Source: Azonexus sp. (GTDB lineage Bacteria; Pseudomonadota; Gammaproteobacteria; Burkholderiales; Rhodocyclaceae). From it: 10,525 bases of DNA. Positions 1-8,440 of the stretch are shown piece by piece. Every line of letters begins with the position of its first letter. The first letter of the stretch is position 1. The position numbers were made by a program, and so were the translations under genes. The stretch lies in assembly GCA_030697085.1 (NCBI GenBank), contig JAUYQT010000194.1, positions 1-10,525 of the forward strand. The letters run 5' to 3'. The notes below the pieces were generated by a model. The model was not told the origin of the DNA and searched no databases. It saw only the letters and a program-made list of their open reading frames with translations.

Positions 1-3000
1 ACCTCGCCCACCAATATCGGGCTCTCGCTGCTGGCCAATTTTGCCGCCTATGATTTTGGCTATATTCAGGCCGGAAAGCTGGTTGACCGCAGCACGCATA
101 CGCTGGCGACGATGGCACAACTTGAGCGCTACAACGGCCATTTCTACAACTGGTACGACACGCAAACCTTGCAGCCGCTGCTGCCCAAGTACATCTCGTC
201 GGTCGATAGCGGCAATCTGGCCGGCCACCTGCTGACTTTGCGGGCCGGTTTGCTGGCGCTGCTTGACGACTCGATTTTGCCGCCACAAATATTCAGCGGC
301 CTGAGCGATACCTTTGAAATTCTTGCCGACTCGGTCGATGGCGTTGCTGCGGGCCCGATGGCCGAGTTTCGCCAGGAACTGGCGGCGGCCAGCGCGAGCA
401 TGCCGAGAAGTCTGCTGGCGGATCGATTGAGCCTGGTCAATCTGGCCACACTTGCCGGCCGACTGGTCACTCAGCTCGCCGCTGGCTTCAAAACCAAGGC
501 GGATAACGTACCGGAAAGCGAAGCCATCGAGTGGGCGCAGGCCCTGAACAAACAATGCCACGCGGCCCTAGACGAGGTTCAGCTGCTGGCTCCCTGGCTA
601 GCGCTGTCGGTGCCGCCGACCGGGCTGGAAGCTTGTCTGGCCAGCCTCGTCAAACTGGTTGGCACATTTTCGCTGCGCCGCCTGGCTAGTCTCGACCTTG
701 ATTTCTGCCCGGATATCGAATCCCGGCTCGAAACGAACCCAACGCCAGCGCAGCGCGACTGGCTGGTCGACTTGCATCGCCAGATCACGGAAGCAAGTGC
801 CAATGCGAGAAGCCGGATGCTCGCCATCGAGTCGCTGGCGCGGCACGCCGGCGAATTCGCCGAGATGGAATATGACTTCCTCTACGACAAGTCACGGCAT
901 CTGCTGAGCATCGGCTATAACGTCCTTGAGTGCCGGCTCGATACCAGTTACTACGACCTGCTGGCCTCGGAAGCGCGCCTGTGCAACTTTGTCGCCATTG
1001 CTCAGGGAAAATTGCCACAGGAAAGCTGGTTCGCCCTCGGCCGCCTGCTCACCGCCACCGGCGGCGAACCGGTCCTTCTTTCGTGGAGCGGCACGATGTT
1101 CGAGTATCTGATGCCGATGCTGGTCATGCCGAGCTACGACAACACGCTGCTCGACCAGACCTGCAAGGCAGCGGTCGCGCGCCAGATCGAATATGGCGGC
1201 CAGCGCGGCGTGCCCTGGGGAATCTCGGAATCCGGCTACAACACGGTCGACCTGCATCTCAATTACCAGTATCGCCCCTTCGGCGTACCGGGCCTGGGCC
1301 TCAAGCGTGGGCTGGCCGACGATCTGGTGGTGGCGCCCTACGCCTCGGTGCTGGCGCTGATGGTGGCGCCAGAGGCGGCCTGCCTGAATTTGCAGCGTCT
1401 GGCCGGCGAGGGTTATGTCGGGAAATACGGCTTTTTCGAAGCCATCGACTACACGCCGGCCCGCCAGCGGCGCGGCCAATCGAATGTGCTTATCCGCTCC
1501 TTCATGGCTCACCACCAGGGCATGAGCCTGCTGTCACTGGCTTATCTGCTGCTCGATCGGCCGATGCAGCGTCGTTTCGAGGCGGACCGGCTGTTTCAGG
1601 CGGTGATGCTGTTGCTGCAGGAACGGGTGCCCAAGGCGACGGCGCTGTTCTCGCAAACGGCGCAACTTTCCGAAGTGCGCGCCATGCAGGTCGAGGAGGA
1701 AAAACGGATTCGGGTATTCACGACGCCGGACACGCCGATACCCGAAGTGCAGTTGCTGTCGAACGGCCGCTATCACGTCATGCTGAGCAATGCCGGCGGC
1801 GGTTACAGCCGTTGGAAGGATCTCGCCGTGACGCGCTGGCGTGAAGACAGCACTTGCGACAACTGGGGCACCTTCTGTTATATCCGCGAGATGGCCGGTG
1901 GCGCCTTCTGGTCGAATGCGCATCAACCGACCTTGAAGCGGCCGGACAGTTACGAAGCGATTTTCTCCGAAGGCCGCGCCGAGTTTCGTCGGCGTGATGC
2001 CGTCGGGGCCGGCGACGAGCAGATCGAAACCTATACCGAGATTGTGGTCTCGCCCGAAGACGATATCGAGCTGCGCCGGGTGCGCCTGACCAATCGTTCG
2101 CGTCAGCGCCGGGAGATTGAAGTGACCAGTTACGCCGAGGTGGTGATTGCGCCACCGGCGGCCGACGCGCTGCATCCGGCCTTCAGCAATCTGTTTGTTC
2201 AGACCGAAATCCTGCGCGACCGTCGTGCCATTCTGTGCACGCGGCGGCCGCGTTCGTTCGACGAACACTCGCCGTGGATGTTGCATCTGATGGTGGTGCA
2301 TGGCGCCGAAGCCGGCGAAGTGTCTTATGAGACGGATCGTTCGCGCTTCATCGGCCGGACACGAACCGCCGCCGCACCGCAGGCGATGATCGACGCCACC
2401 CTGTCGGGCAGCGAGGGCTCGGTACTCGACCCGATTGTCGCCATTCGCTATCGCATCATGCTTGAGCCGCAACAGGTGGTGACCATCGATATGGTCTCAG
2501 GCGTGGCGGCTACTCGTGATATTGCCGTTTGCCTGGTGGATAAATATCAGGATCGGCATTTGGCCGACCGGGTTTTCGACCTTGCCTGGACGCACAGCCA
2601 AGTGGTGCTGCGCCAACTCAATGCCAGCGAAGCTGAAACCCAACTGCATGCCCGCCTGGCTAGTTCGGTGATCTATGCCAATGCGGCCCGGCGTGCCGAG
2701 GCCAGCGTGCTGATCCAGAATCGTCGAGGCCAGTCCGGGCTTTGGGGTTACGCCATCTCCGGCGACCTGCCGATTGTGCTGCTGCAAATTGCCGACGCGG
2801 CCCATATCGAACTCGTCCATCAGCTGGTTCAGGCGCACGCCTACTGGCGGATGAAGGGGCTGGCGGTCGATCTGGTGATCTGGAACGAAGAGCATTCGGG
2901 TTATCGCCAACGCTTGCAGGAACAGATCATGGGGCTGATCGCCTCGGGCATTGAAGCAAGTGTGATCGATCGGCCGGGCGGCATTTTTGTCCGGCCCGCC

Positions 3001-5634
3001 GAGCAAATTTCCAGCGAGGACCGCATTTTGCTGCAGGCGGTGGCCCGTGCCATCATCACCGACAGCCGCGGTACGCTGGCCGAACAGCTCGACCGTCGTG
3101 CCTTTGTCGAGCCGCGTCTGCCGCAGCTCACGGCGACGCGCCAGCACCGTCCCGAACCGCCGCCGACCTTCGCCGCACCCGGCCGCGAGCTGATCCTCTT
3201 CAACGGGCTGGGCGGCTTTACCACCGACGGTCACGAATACGTCATTGCCCTGGCGCCCGGTCAGACGACACCGGCGCCGTGGTCGAACGTACTGGCCAAT
3301 CCGCATTTCGGTACGATGATTTCGGAAAGCGGCGTGGCTTATACCTGGAGCGAAAACGCCCACGAATTCCGCCTGACGCCCTGGCATAACGACCCGGTCA
3401 GCGATGCGAGCGGCGAAGCCCTTTACCTGCGTGATGAAGAAACCGGCCATTTCTGGTCGCCATCGCCGTTACCAGCGCGTGCCGCGATGTCTTACGTGAC
3501 CCGGCATGGCTTCGGCTACAGCGTTTTCGAGACGGAAGTCGGCGGCATTCGTTCGGAACTCTGGGTTTATGTCGCGATGGATGCCGCCGTGAAATTCTCG
3601 GTATTGAAAATACGCAATAATTCAGGTCGACCGCGGCAACTCTCCGCTACCGGCTATGTTGAATGGGTGCTGGGCGATCTGGCGGCGAAATCGGCAATGC
3701 ATGTGGTCACCGAAATCGCCCCCGAGAGCGGGGCGCTCTACGCGCGGAATCCGTTCAATGCGGAGTTTGCCGAGCGCGTCGCTTTCTTCGATGTCGATAC
3801 GCCGACGCGCAACCTGAGCGGCGACCGCACCGAATTCATCGGCCGCAACCGCAGTCTGAAAAATCCCGCCGCCATGCATCGGTCCAGGCTTTCCGGCAAG
3901 GTCGGGGCCGGTTTTGATCCCTGCGCGGCGATTCAGGTGAATTTTGAACTGGCGGATGGCCAGGAGCGCGACATCGTTTTTCGGCTGGGCGTCGGGCGCA
4001 ACGTCGAAGATGCCGGCCAATTGGTCAAACGCTTTCGCGGTGTTCTGGCCGCACGCAGTGCGCTGGAGGCGGTGTGGGCCTACTGGAACCAGACGCTCGG
4101 CGCGGTGCAGGTGGAAACGCCTGACCCGGCGCTCAATGTGCTGGCCAATGGCTGGTTGGTGTATCAAACCCAGGCCTGTCGCCTGTGGGCTCGCAGTGGC
4201 TATTATCAGTCGGGTGGCGCCTTCGGCTTCCGCGACCAGTTGCAGGATGTGATGGCGCTGGTCCATGCCCAACCTGGGCTGGTGCGCGAACACCTGCTGC
4301 TCGCCGCCAGCCGGCAGTTTCTTGAAGGCGATGTGCAGCACTGGTGGCATCCGCCTACCGGCCGGGGTGTACGCACGATCTGTTCGGACGATTATCTCTG
4401 GTTGCCCCTGGCGGTTTGCCGCTATGTGACGATGACCGGTGATAGCGGCGTGCTCGATGAGTCCGTGGCTTTCCTCGATGGCCGCCTGGTCAGCCCTGGC
4501 GACGAGTCCTACTACGATCTGCCCTGCCGGGCCGTTGAAGTGGCCAGCCTGTACGAGCATTGCGTGCGCGCCATCCGGTATGGCCTGCGCTTCGGTGAAC
4601 GTGGCTTGCCATTGATGCGCGGCGGCGACTGGAACGATGGTATGAACCGGGTGGGGATCGAGGGCAAAGGCGAGAGTGTCTGGCTCGGCTTCTTCTTCTG
4701 CGAAGTATTCCGCCAGTTTGCCGATGTTGCGGCGAAGCATGGCGATCCCGCCTTCGCCGAATTTTGCGCCACGGAAGGCGCCCGCCTGCGCCAGAGCATC
4801 GAGCAGCACGCCTGGGATGGCGAGTGGTATCGCCGGGCTTATTTCGACGACGGTACACCGCTGGGTTCGGCCAGCAACGAGGAGTGCCGCATTGACTCAA
4901 TCTCGCAAAGCTGGTCCGTACTGTCCGGGGTAAGCAACATGGACCGCTCACGCATGGCGATGCGGGCGGTCGACGAATGGCTGGTGCGCCGCGACGATGC
5001 GCTGATCCAGCTGCTTGATCCGCCGTTCGATAAATCGAGCGTCGACCCCGGCTATATCCGCGGCTACGTGCCTGGTGTGCGCGAGAATGGCGGCCAGTAC
5101 ACCCATGGCGCGGTGTGGGCGGCGATGGCCTTTGCCGCCTTGGGTGACAGCGAGCGCGCCTGGGAATTGTTGAACATGATCAACCCGGTGAATCACGCCC
5201 GATCAGTGGCCGGGGTTGAAGTTTACAAGGCTGAGCCCTATGTCGTTGCCGCTGATCTCTATGCTCGTTCGCCCCATATCGGCCGCGCTGGCTGGAGTTG
5301 GTATACCGGCTCGGCCGGCTGGACCTACCGGCTGATTCTGGAATCGCTGCTTGGCCTGCGTCGTGAAGGCGAGCGCCTGCACCTGACACCCTGCCTGCCG
5401 GCAGACTGGCCGGGGTTCAAGATTCACTATCGCTATCGTGAGGCGACCTACCATATTGTGGTGACCCAAACGCGCAGCGCTGGCGATCTGCTGGGGGTGA
5501 CGAGGGTGGTGCTGGATGGCGTCGAGCAGGGCGATAAGGCAATTACCATTTTTGATGATCGACGAGAGCATCTGGTCGAGATCATGGTGACGGTTAAATC
5601 TGAAGGCGGTAGTTACCCGATCCCATCTGCATGA
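1..5634 (+). CDS. ndvB: Cyclic beta-1,2-glucan synthase (NdvB/ChvB/Cgs family), 5'-truncated by window edge
   Basis: The frame is open from base 1 to the TGA at 5632-5634, giving 1877 residues. The ATG at 112 is internal: the codons before it already read TSPTNIGLSLLANFAAYDFG, a conserved stretch of this family. Residues below count from base 1. A glycoamylase-like module (Pfam PF10091; the GH189 cyclisation domain in characterised homologues) spans about 289-520, with WGISESGYN at 406-414 and MAHHQGMS at 502-509. A first GH94-type beta-sandwich follows at about 580-840, then a helical segment with GLWGYAISGDLP at 913-924. A second sandwich covers about 1063-1330 and the GH94 (alpha/alpha)6 catalytic domain about 1370-1800, with FGFRDQLQD at 1408-1416, GGDWNDGM at 1541-1548 (the family's catalytic acid is an Asp here), YTHGAVW at 1700-1706 and WYTGSAGW at 1767-1774. 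In known homologues an N-terminal GT84 membrane domain polymerises UDP-glucose, the middle domain cyclises, and GH94 phosphorolysis controls ring size. Full homologues are about 2800 residues, so roughly 900-1000 lie upstream. The family call is firm; the exact product is inferred. Confidence 0.93.
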   Translation, partial: TSPTNIGLSLLANFAAYDFGYIQAGKLVDRSTHTLATMAQLERYNGHFYNWYDTQTLQPLLPKYISSVDSGNLAGHLLTLRAGLLALLDDSILPPQIFSGLSDTFEILADSVDGVAAGPMAEFRQELAAASASMPRSLLADRLSLVNLATLAGRLVTQLAAGFKTKADNVPESEAIEWAQALNKQCHAALDEVQLLAPWLALSVPPTGLEACLASLVKLVGTFSLRRLASLDLDFCPDIESRLETNPTPAQRDWLVDLHRQITEASANARSRMLAIESLARHAGEFAEMEYDFLYDKSRHLLSIGYNVLECRLDTSYYDLLASEARLCNFVAIAQGKLPQESWFALGRLLTATGGEPVLLSWSGTMFEYLMPMLVMPSYDNTLLDQTCKAAVARQIEYGGQRGVPWGISESGYNTVDLHLNYQYRPFGVPGLGLKRGLADDLVVAPYASVLALMVAPEAACLNLQRLAGEGYVGKYGFFEAIDYTPARQRRGQSNVLIRSFMAHHQGMSLLSLAYLLLDRPMQRRFEADRLFQAVMLLLQERVPKATALFSQTAQLSEVRAMQVEEEKRIRVFTTPDTPIPEVQLLSNGRYHVMLSNAGGGYSRWKDLAVTRWREDSTCDNWGTFCYIREMAGGAFWSNAHQPTLKRPDSYEAIFSEGRAEFRRRDAVGAGDEQIETYTEIVVSPEDDIELRRVRLTNRSRQRREIEVTSYAEVVIAPPAADALHPAFSNLFVQTEILRDRRAILCTRRPRSFDEHSPWMLHLMVVHGAEAGEVSYETDRSRFIGRTRTAAAPQAMIDATLSGSEGSVLDPIVAIRYRIMLEPQQVVTIDMVSGVAATRDIAVCLVDKYQDRHLADRVFDLAWTHSQVVLRQLNASEAETQLHARLASSVIYANAARRAEASVLIQNRRGQSGLWGYAISGDLPIVLLQIADAAHIELVHQLVQAHAYWRMKGLAVDLVIWNEEHSGYRQRLQEQIMGLIASGIEASVIDRPGGIFVRPAEQISSEDRILLQAVARAIITDSRGTLAEQLDRRAFVEPRLPQLTATRQHRPEPPPTFAAPGRELILFNGLGGFTTDGHEYVIALAPGQTTPAPWSNVLANPHFGTMISESGVAYTWSENAHEFRLTPWHNDPVSDASGEALYLRDEETGHFWSPSPLPARAAMSYVTRHGFGYSVFETEVGGIRSELWVYVAMDAAVKFSVLKIRNNSGRPRQLSATGYVEWVLGDLAAKSAMHVVTEIAPESGALYARNPFNAEFAERVAFFDVDTPTRNLSGDRTEFIGRNRSLKNPAAMHRSRLSGKVGAGFDPCAAIQVNFELADGQERDIVFRLGVGRNVEDAGQLVKRFRGVLAARSALEAVWAYWNQTLGAVQVETPDPALNVLANGWLVYQTQACRLWARSGYYQSGGAFGFRDQLQDVMALVHAQPGLVREHLLLAASRQFLEGDVQHWWHPPTGRGVRTICSDDYLWLPLAVCRYVTMTGDSGVLDESVAFLDGRLVSPGDESYYDLPCRAVEVASLYEHCVRAIRYGLRFGERGLPLMRGGDWNDGMNRVGIEGKGESVWLGFFFCEVFRQFADVAAKHGDPAFAEFCATEGARLRQSIEQHAWDGEWYRRAYFDDGTPLGSASNEECRIDSISQSWSVLSGVSNMDRSRMAMRAVDEWLVRRDDALIQLLDPPFDKSSVDPGYIRGYVPGVRENGGQYTHGAVWAAMAFAALGDSERAWELLNMINPVNHARSVAGVEVYKAEPYVVAADLYARSPHIGRAGWSWYTGSAGWTYRLILESLLGLRREGERLHLTPCLPADWPGFKIHYRYREATYHIVVTQTRSAGDLLGVTRVVLDGVEQGDKAITIFDDRREHLVEIMVTVKSEGGSYPIPSA

Positions 5635-5652
5635 ATTGTGAGCAATGGAAGC

Positions 5653-5737
5653 GATTGAGGCGGCCTGGCGTTGGTGCGCCAGTACACGACAAAAGCATTT
5701 GTTCCGGGAACCTCGGTTGAAGCCCTTTGCCTCAATC
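5653..5737. repeat. Inverted repeat with inner hairpin in the convergent intergenic region
   Basis: The 128 bases between the glucan synthase stop (5634) and the receptor stop (5763) contain a perfect 9-base inverted pair, GATTGAGGC at 5653-5661 and GCCTCAATC at 5729-5737. Inside it is a compact hairpin with a 6-bp stem and 6-base loop (CTGGCG 5665-5670, CGCCAG 5677-5682). Neither is followed by a T-run, so this is not a textbook intrinsic terminator. The position between two converging genes, where transcription from both sides must end, suggests a termination or mRNA 3'-end stabilising role; that is inference. I see no credible gene in this gap. Confidence 0.4.
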
Positions 5738-5762
5738 AGCGCCGATCGTCACCTAAATGGCT

Positions 5763-6995
5763 TTAGAACAGCTCAATGTCACCATCATCGTTGCCCCTTG
5801 CCGATTTTCCTGTGCCGTGGGTATGGGAGCGCAGGGCATCGGCCTTGACGTGCGAGCTGACCAGTAGCTGGACCAGACGTTCGCTGCGCTGGCGGAAGCG
5901 TTGCAAGCCATCAGTCTGGCCCGGGTCGTTGTGCAGGCTGAGGAAAGCGTGCATGTATTCGCCGACGTTGAGCGTGCGCTGACTGATCCGGCTCATCATC
6001 TGGGTGACGATGTCTTCAAACTGCATGGCCATGACGCCTTCCTGGGTCAGGCTGTGCATTTTTTCGGTGACTGCGGTGATGTGGTCGGAGTGCTGGCGGG
6101 CGGTTTGGGTCAGGCTCAGTAGTTCATCACCCAGCTCGCTCAGGGTGGCGCGGGATTTATCGGCAATGCTCATGTCGATATTGGTTGCGCCGGCGACCCG
6201 AACGCCTACTTCCTGCAAGGATCTGAGAATGTCACCCAGTGCCTGGCGGATATCGACATTGAACTCTCCGGTCCGTGCTGCCAGCTTGCGCACTTCGTCG
6301 GCGACCACAGCAAAGCCACGTCCGGCTTCGCCGGCCCGGGCGGCTTCGATGGCAGCGTTCAAGGCCAGCAGATCAGTTTGCTTGGTGATGCCGGAAATGT
6401 CATTGAGCGTGTTGGTAATTTGCCCAACCTGGACCTGCATTTGATCAAAGCTGACGGCAACGCCGGCACTCGTCGAGCGCAGTTGGTCCATCTTGCTGAC
6501 AAATTCGCCGATCAGCGTATTCGTTTCGTCAAAAAAGCGTTGCAGGCCGGCTTGTCCCTGTGCTTGAACATTGTCCGAACCGGTCATTTGCAGCATTTCT
6601 TCGATCAGCGAACGGAGAATCTGGCGCTGATCGGACGATTGCGATTCGAGGCCGGTCAAGCTACCCGACAACTTGTTGACCGAGACCCGGATAATTTCCT
6701 GGGCTTCCAGCATGTCCTTTTCAAGCGAGGTAAATTGCATTTCGGCATGCGACATGGCTTCGCCGGAGAGAATGTTGTACTCCGACATCACGGTATTCAG
6801 TTCGGTGATATAGCCGTTTTGCCGTCTTTTCCAGCGTCGCCGCTGATCAAAGGAAAAGATCGACACCCCACAAAGCGTGATGGCAAGCATTAAAAACCAG
6901 TGGGCGGACAGCGGGCCGGTCATCTGGCTCGCTACCCAAAGTACCAGGCAGAGCGCTACCAGCAGCCAGAGAAGAAGGTCATCCAGTCGTTTCAT
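5763..6995 (-). CDS. Methyl-accepting chemotaxis protein, membrane-anchored, without extracytoplasmic sensor domain
   Basis: The product is 410 residues. Two hydrophobic segments, about 7-23 and 33-49, are joined by only about nine residues (SQMTGPLSA) and followed by a basic stop-transfer patch RRRWKRR (52-58), so both ends should be cytoplasmic. Residues from about 60 to 355 are mostly helical and form the receptor signalling hairpin. Its highly conserved tip (about 203-239) contains [20 protein letters not shown] and [10 protein letters not shown], the region that contacts CheA and CheW. I recognise no PAS, HAMP, Cache or four-helix ligand domain. The descending arm carries MQFEDIVTQ (324-332). 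The tail from about 355 is polar and ends in the acidic-hydrophobic GDIELF. The start ATG is preceded by a weak Shine-Dalgarno (TGGA, minus strand at 7007-7004, 8-base spacer). It lies downstream of pntB on the same strand but has its own candidate promoter. Receptor family is certain; the stimulus cannot be read from the sequence. Confidence 0.92.
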   Translation of the reverse strand: MKRLDDLLLWLLVALCLVLWVASQMTGPLSAHWFLMLAITLCGVSIFSFDQRRRWKRRQNGYITELNTVMSEYNILSGEAMSHAEMQFTSLEKDMLEAQEIIRVSVNKLSGSLTGLESQSSDQRQILRSLIEEMLQMTGSDNVQAQGQAGLQRFFDETNTLIGEFVSKMDQLRSTSAGVAVSFDQMQVQVGQITNTLNDISGITKQTDLLALNAAIEAARAGEAGRGFAVVADEVRKLAARTGEFNVDIRQALGDILRSLQEVGVRVAGATNIDMSIADKSRATLSELGDELLSLTQTARQHSDHITAVTEKMHSLTQEGVMAMQFEDIVTQMMSRISQRTLNVGEYMHAFLSLHNDPGQTDGLQRFRQRSERLVQLLVSSHVKADALRSHTHGTGKSARGNDDGDIELF

Positions 6996-7024
6996 ATTTT
7001 TATTCCATCCAGTCGACAGGCCGC

Positions 7025-7052
7025 ATTATACGAGGGGCGCAAGTTGTCTCGA
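7025..7052 (-). promoter_or_regulatory. Candidate sigma70 promoter of the chemotaxis receptor gene
   Basis: On the minus strand a perfect -10 hexamer TATAAT (plus-strand ATTATA, 7025-7030) lies 16 bases downstream of TCGAGA (7047-7052), which matches the -35 consensus TTGACA at four of six positions. Transcription would begin near 7018, leaving a leader of about 22 bases before the receptor ATG at 6995. It lies in the 71-base gap after the pntB stop, where I see no terminator, so read-through from pntB is also possible. The -10 box is strong and the -35 box moderate. Confidence 0.6.
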
Positions 7053-7066
7053 ATATTACCTTTGTC

Positions 7067-8440
7067 TTACCCCATCGCCTTCAAATGCTGAATGATATGA
7101 CCGGCCATCGGCTGGGCATCGCCATAAAGCATCCGGCAATTGTCGGTATAAAACAGCGCATTCTCCACCCCGGAATAGCCGGTGCCCTTGCCGCGCTTGA
7201 TCACAATGACGTTCTGCGCCATGTCGGCATTGAGGATCGGCATGCCGTAGATCGGGCTCGACTTGTCGGTCCGGGCACTCGGATTCACCACGTCATTGGC
7301 ACCGATGATCAGCGCCACATCCGCCTGGCCGAATTCGCCATTGATTTCCTCAAGGTCGAAAATCTTGTCGTAAGGCACGCCGGCTTCAGCCAGCAGCACA
7401 TTCATATGCCCCGGCATCCGCCCGGCTACCGGGTGAATGGCGAACTTCACCTCGACGCCGGCTTCTTCCAGAATCGAGGTCATTTCCCAGACCTTGTGCT
7501 GGGCATGTGCCACCGCCATGCCATAACCCGGCACAATGATGACCTTGCTGGCGTAACGCATCATCGCTGCCGCATCAATCGCGCTCAGTTCCTTCATTGT
7601 TCCTTCGATCGCTTCGCCCGCACCGCCACCGCCGGTCATCGGGGTAAACAGGATGTTCGAGATCGGCCGGTTCATCGCCTTGGCCATCAACTGGGTGAGC
7701 AGCGTGCCGGCCGCGCCGACGACGATACCGGCAATAATCAACGCCGGATTGCCCAGTACATAACCTTCAAAGCCCACGGCCAGGCCGGTAAAGGCGTTGA
7801 ACAGCGAAATCACCACCGGCATGTCGGCGCCACCAATCGGCAACGTGACGATCAGGCCAAGGATGAGCGCGATGGCGAAGAAGACCAGGATCAGTTCCGG
7901 CTGGGCCGGCGCCATGACGATCATTGCGCCACCGAGGCCGATGGCGGTCAGCGCGAGCAGGACGTTGACGACATTCTGCGCCGGCAGCCGGTAAGTCTTC
8001 TTGAGCAGCCCTTGCAGCTTGGCGTATGCGACACAGGAACCGGTGAAGGAGACCGATCCGATCAGCGCGCCGAGCACGGCCAGCGTGGTGACCACGGCAC
8101 TATGCGTATCCGCCTTGGCGAACTCGATAGCAGCAATCGCCGCTGCCGCACCACCACCCATGCCGTTGTAGATGGCGACCATCTGCGGCATGTCGGTCAT
8201 CTTGACCCGCTTGCCGGAAATCCAGGCGGCAGCACCCCCGATGACCAGCGCCAGCGCCATCAGCGCAATGTTCTTCAAACCGGGAACGAGGAAAGTACCG
8301 GCAATGGCAATCAGCATGCCGTAACCGGCCCAGACAATGCCTTTGCGCGCACTGGCCGGCGAACTCATGCCTTTGAGGCCGAAAATGAAGAGCAGGGCGC
8401 CGGTAAACCAGGCGCCTTGAACGTAGAGCGGTAGCGTCAT
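7067..8440 (-). CDS. pntB: NAD(P) transhydrogenase subunit beta
   Basis: This 457-residue protein is the beta subunit of the proton-translocating transhydrogenase of the inner membrane, which drives hydride transfer from NADH to NADP+ with the proton gradient. Residues about 5-255 are a polytopic membrane domain (dII) with several hydrophobic helices. Residues about 285-457 form the NADP(H)-binding domain (dIII): GYGMAVAHAQ at 305-314, RMPGHMNVLLAEA at 341-353, GANDVVNP at 380-387 and KRGKGTGYSGVENALF at 415-430, the last holding the loop that binds the NADP phosphate. E. coli PntB is 462 residues, so this is full length. The frame stays open upstream to about 8797, but the start at 8440 is fixed by homology to the MTLPLYVQGAW N-terminus, by an AAGGA Shine-Dalgarno, and by a 1-nt TAATG overlap with the pntAB stop. 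The residue aligned by context with the E. coli proton-relay histidine (beta-His91) is Tyr91 here. Confidence 0.97.
   Translation of the reverse strand: MTLPLYVQGAWFTGALLFIFGLKGMSSPASARKGIVWAGYGMLIAIAGTFLVPGLKNIALMALALVIGGAAAWISGKRVKMTDMPQMVAIYNGMGGGAAAAIAAIEFAKADTHSAVVTTLAVLGALIGSVSFTGSCVAYAKLQGLLKKTYRLPAQNVVNVLLALTAIGLGGAMIVMAPAQPELILVFFAIALILGLIVTLPIGGADMPVVISLFNAFTGLAVGFEGYVLGNPALIIAGIVVGAAGTLLTQLMAKAMNRPISNILFTPMTGGGGAGEAIEGTMKELSAIDAAAMMRYASKVIIVPGYGMAVAHAQHKVWEMTSILEEAGVEVKFAIHPVAGRMPGHMNVLLAEAGVPYDKIFDLEEINGEFGQADVALIIGANDVVNPSARTDKSSPIYGMPILNADMAQNVIVIKRGKGTGYSGVENALFYTDNCRMLYGDAQPMAGHIIQHLKAMG

Noticed and set aside
3622..4809. Long minus-strand open frames (395 codons here; others at 1534-2472 and 2497-3450) opposite the glucan synthase gene.
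   Set aside because: They are antisense shadows produced by high GC at third codon positions; the plus-strand frame is continuous and carries conserved catalytic motifs throughout.
5665..5682. The 6-bp hairpin considered as an intrinsic terminator of the glucan synthase gene.
   Set aside because: It is not followed by a run of T on either strand and its stem is short, so I record it only as part of an inverted-repeat region.
5645..5848. A 67-codon plus-strand open frame spanning the convergent intergenic region.
   Set aside because: More than a third of it runs antisense through the receptor gene, it shows no recognisable protein features, and no clear Shine-Dalgarno precedes it.
7085..8434. 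A 449-codon plus-strand open frame lying opposite pntB.
   Set aside because: It mirrors a strongly conserved pntB coding frame in GC-rich DNA, its translation is rich in His, Arg, Asp and Gln with no family resemblance, and no ribosome binding site or domain supports it.
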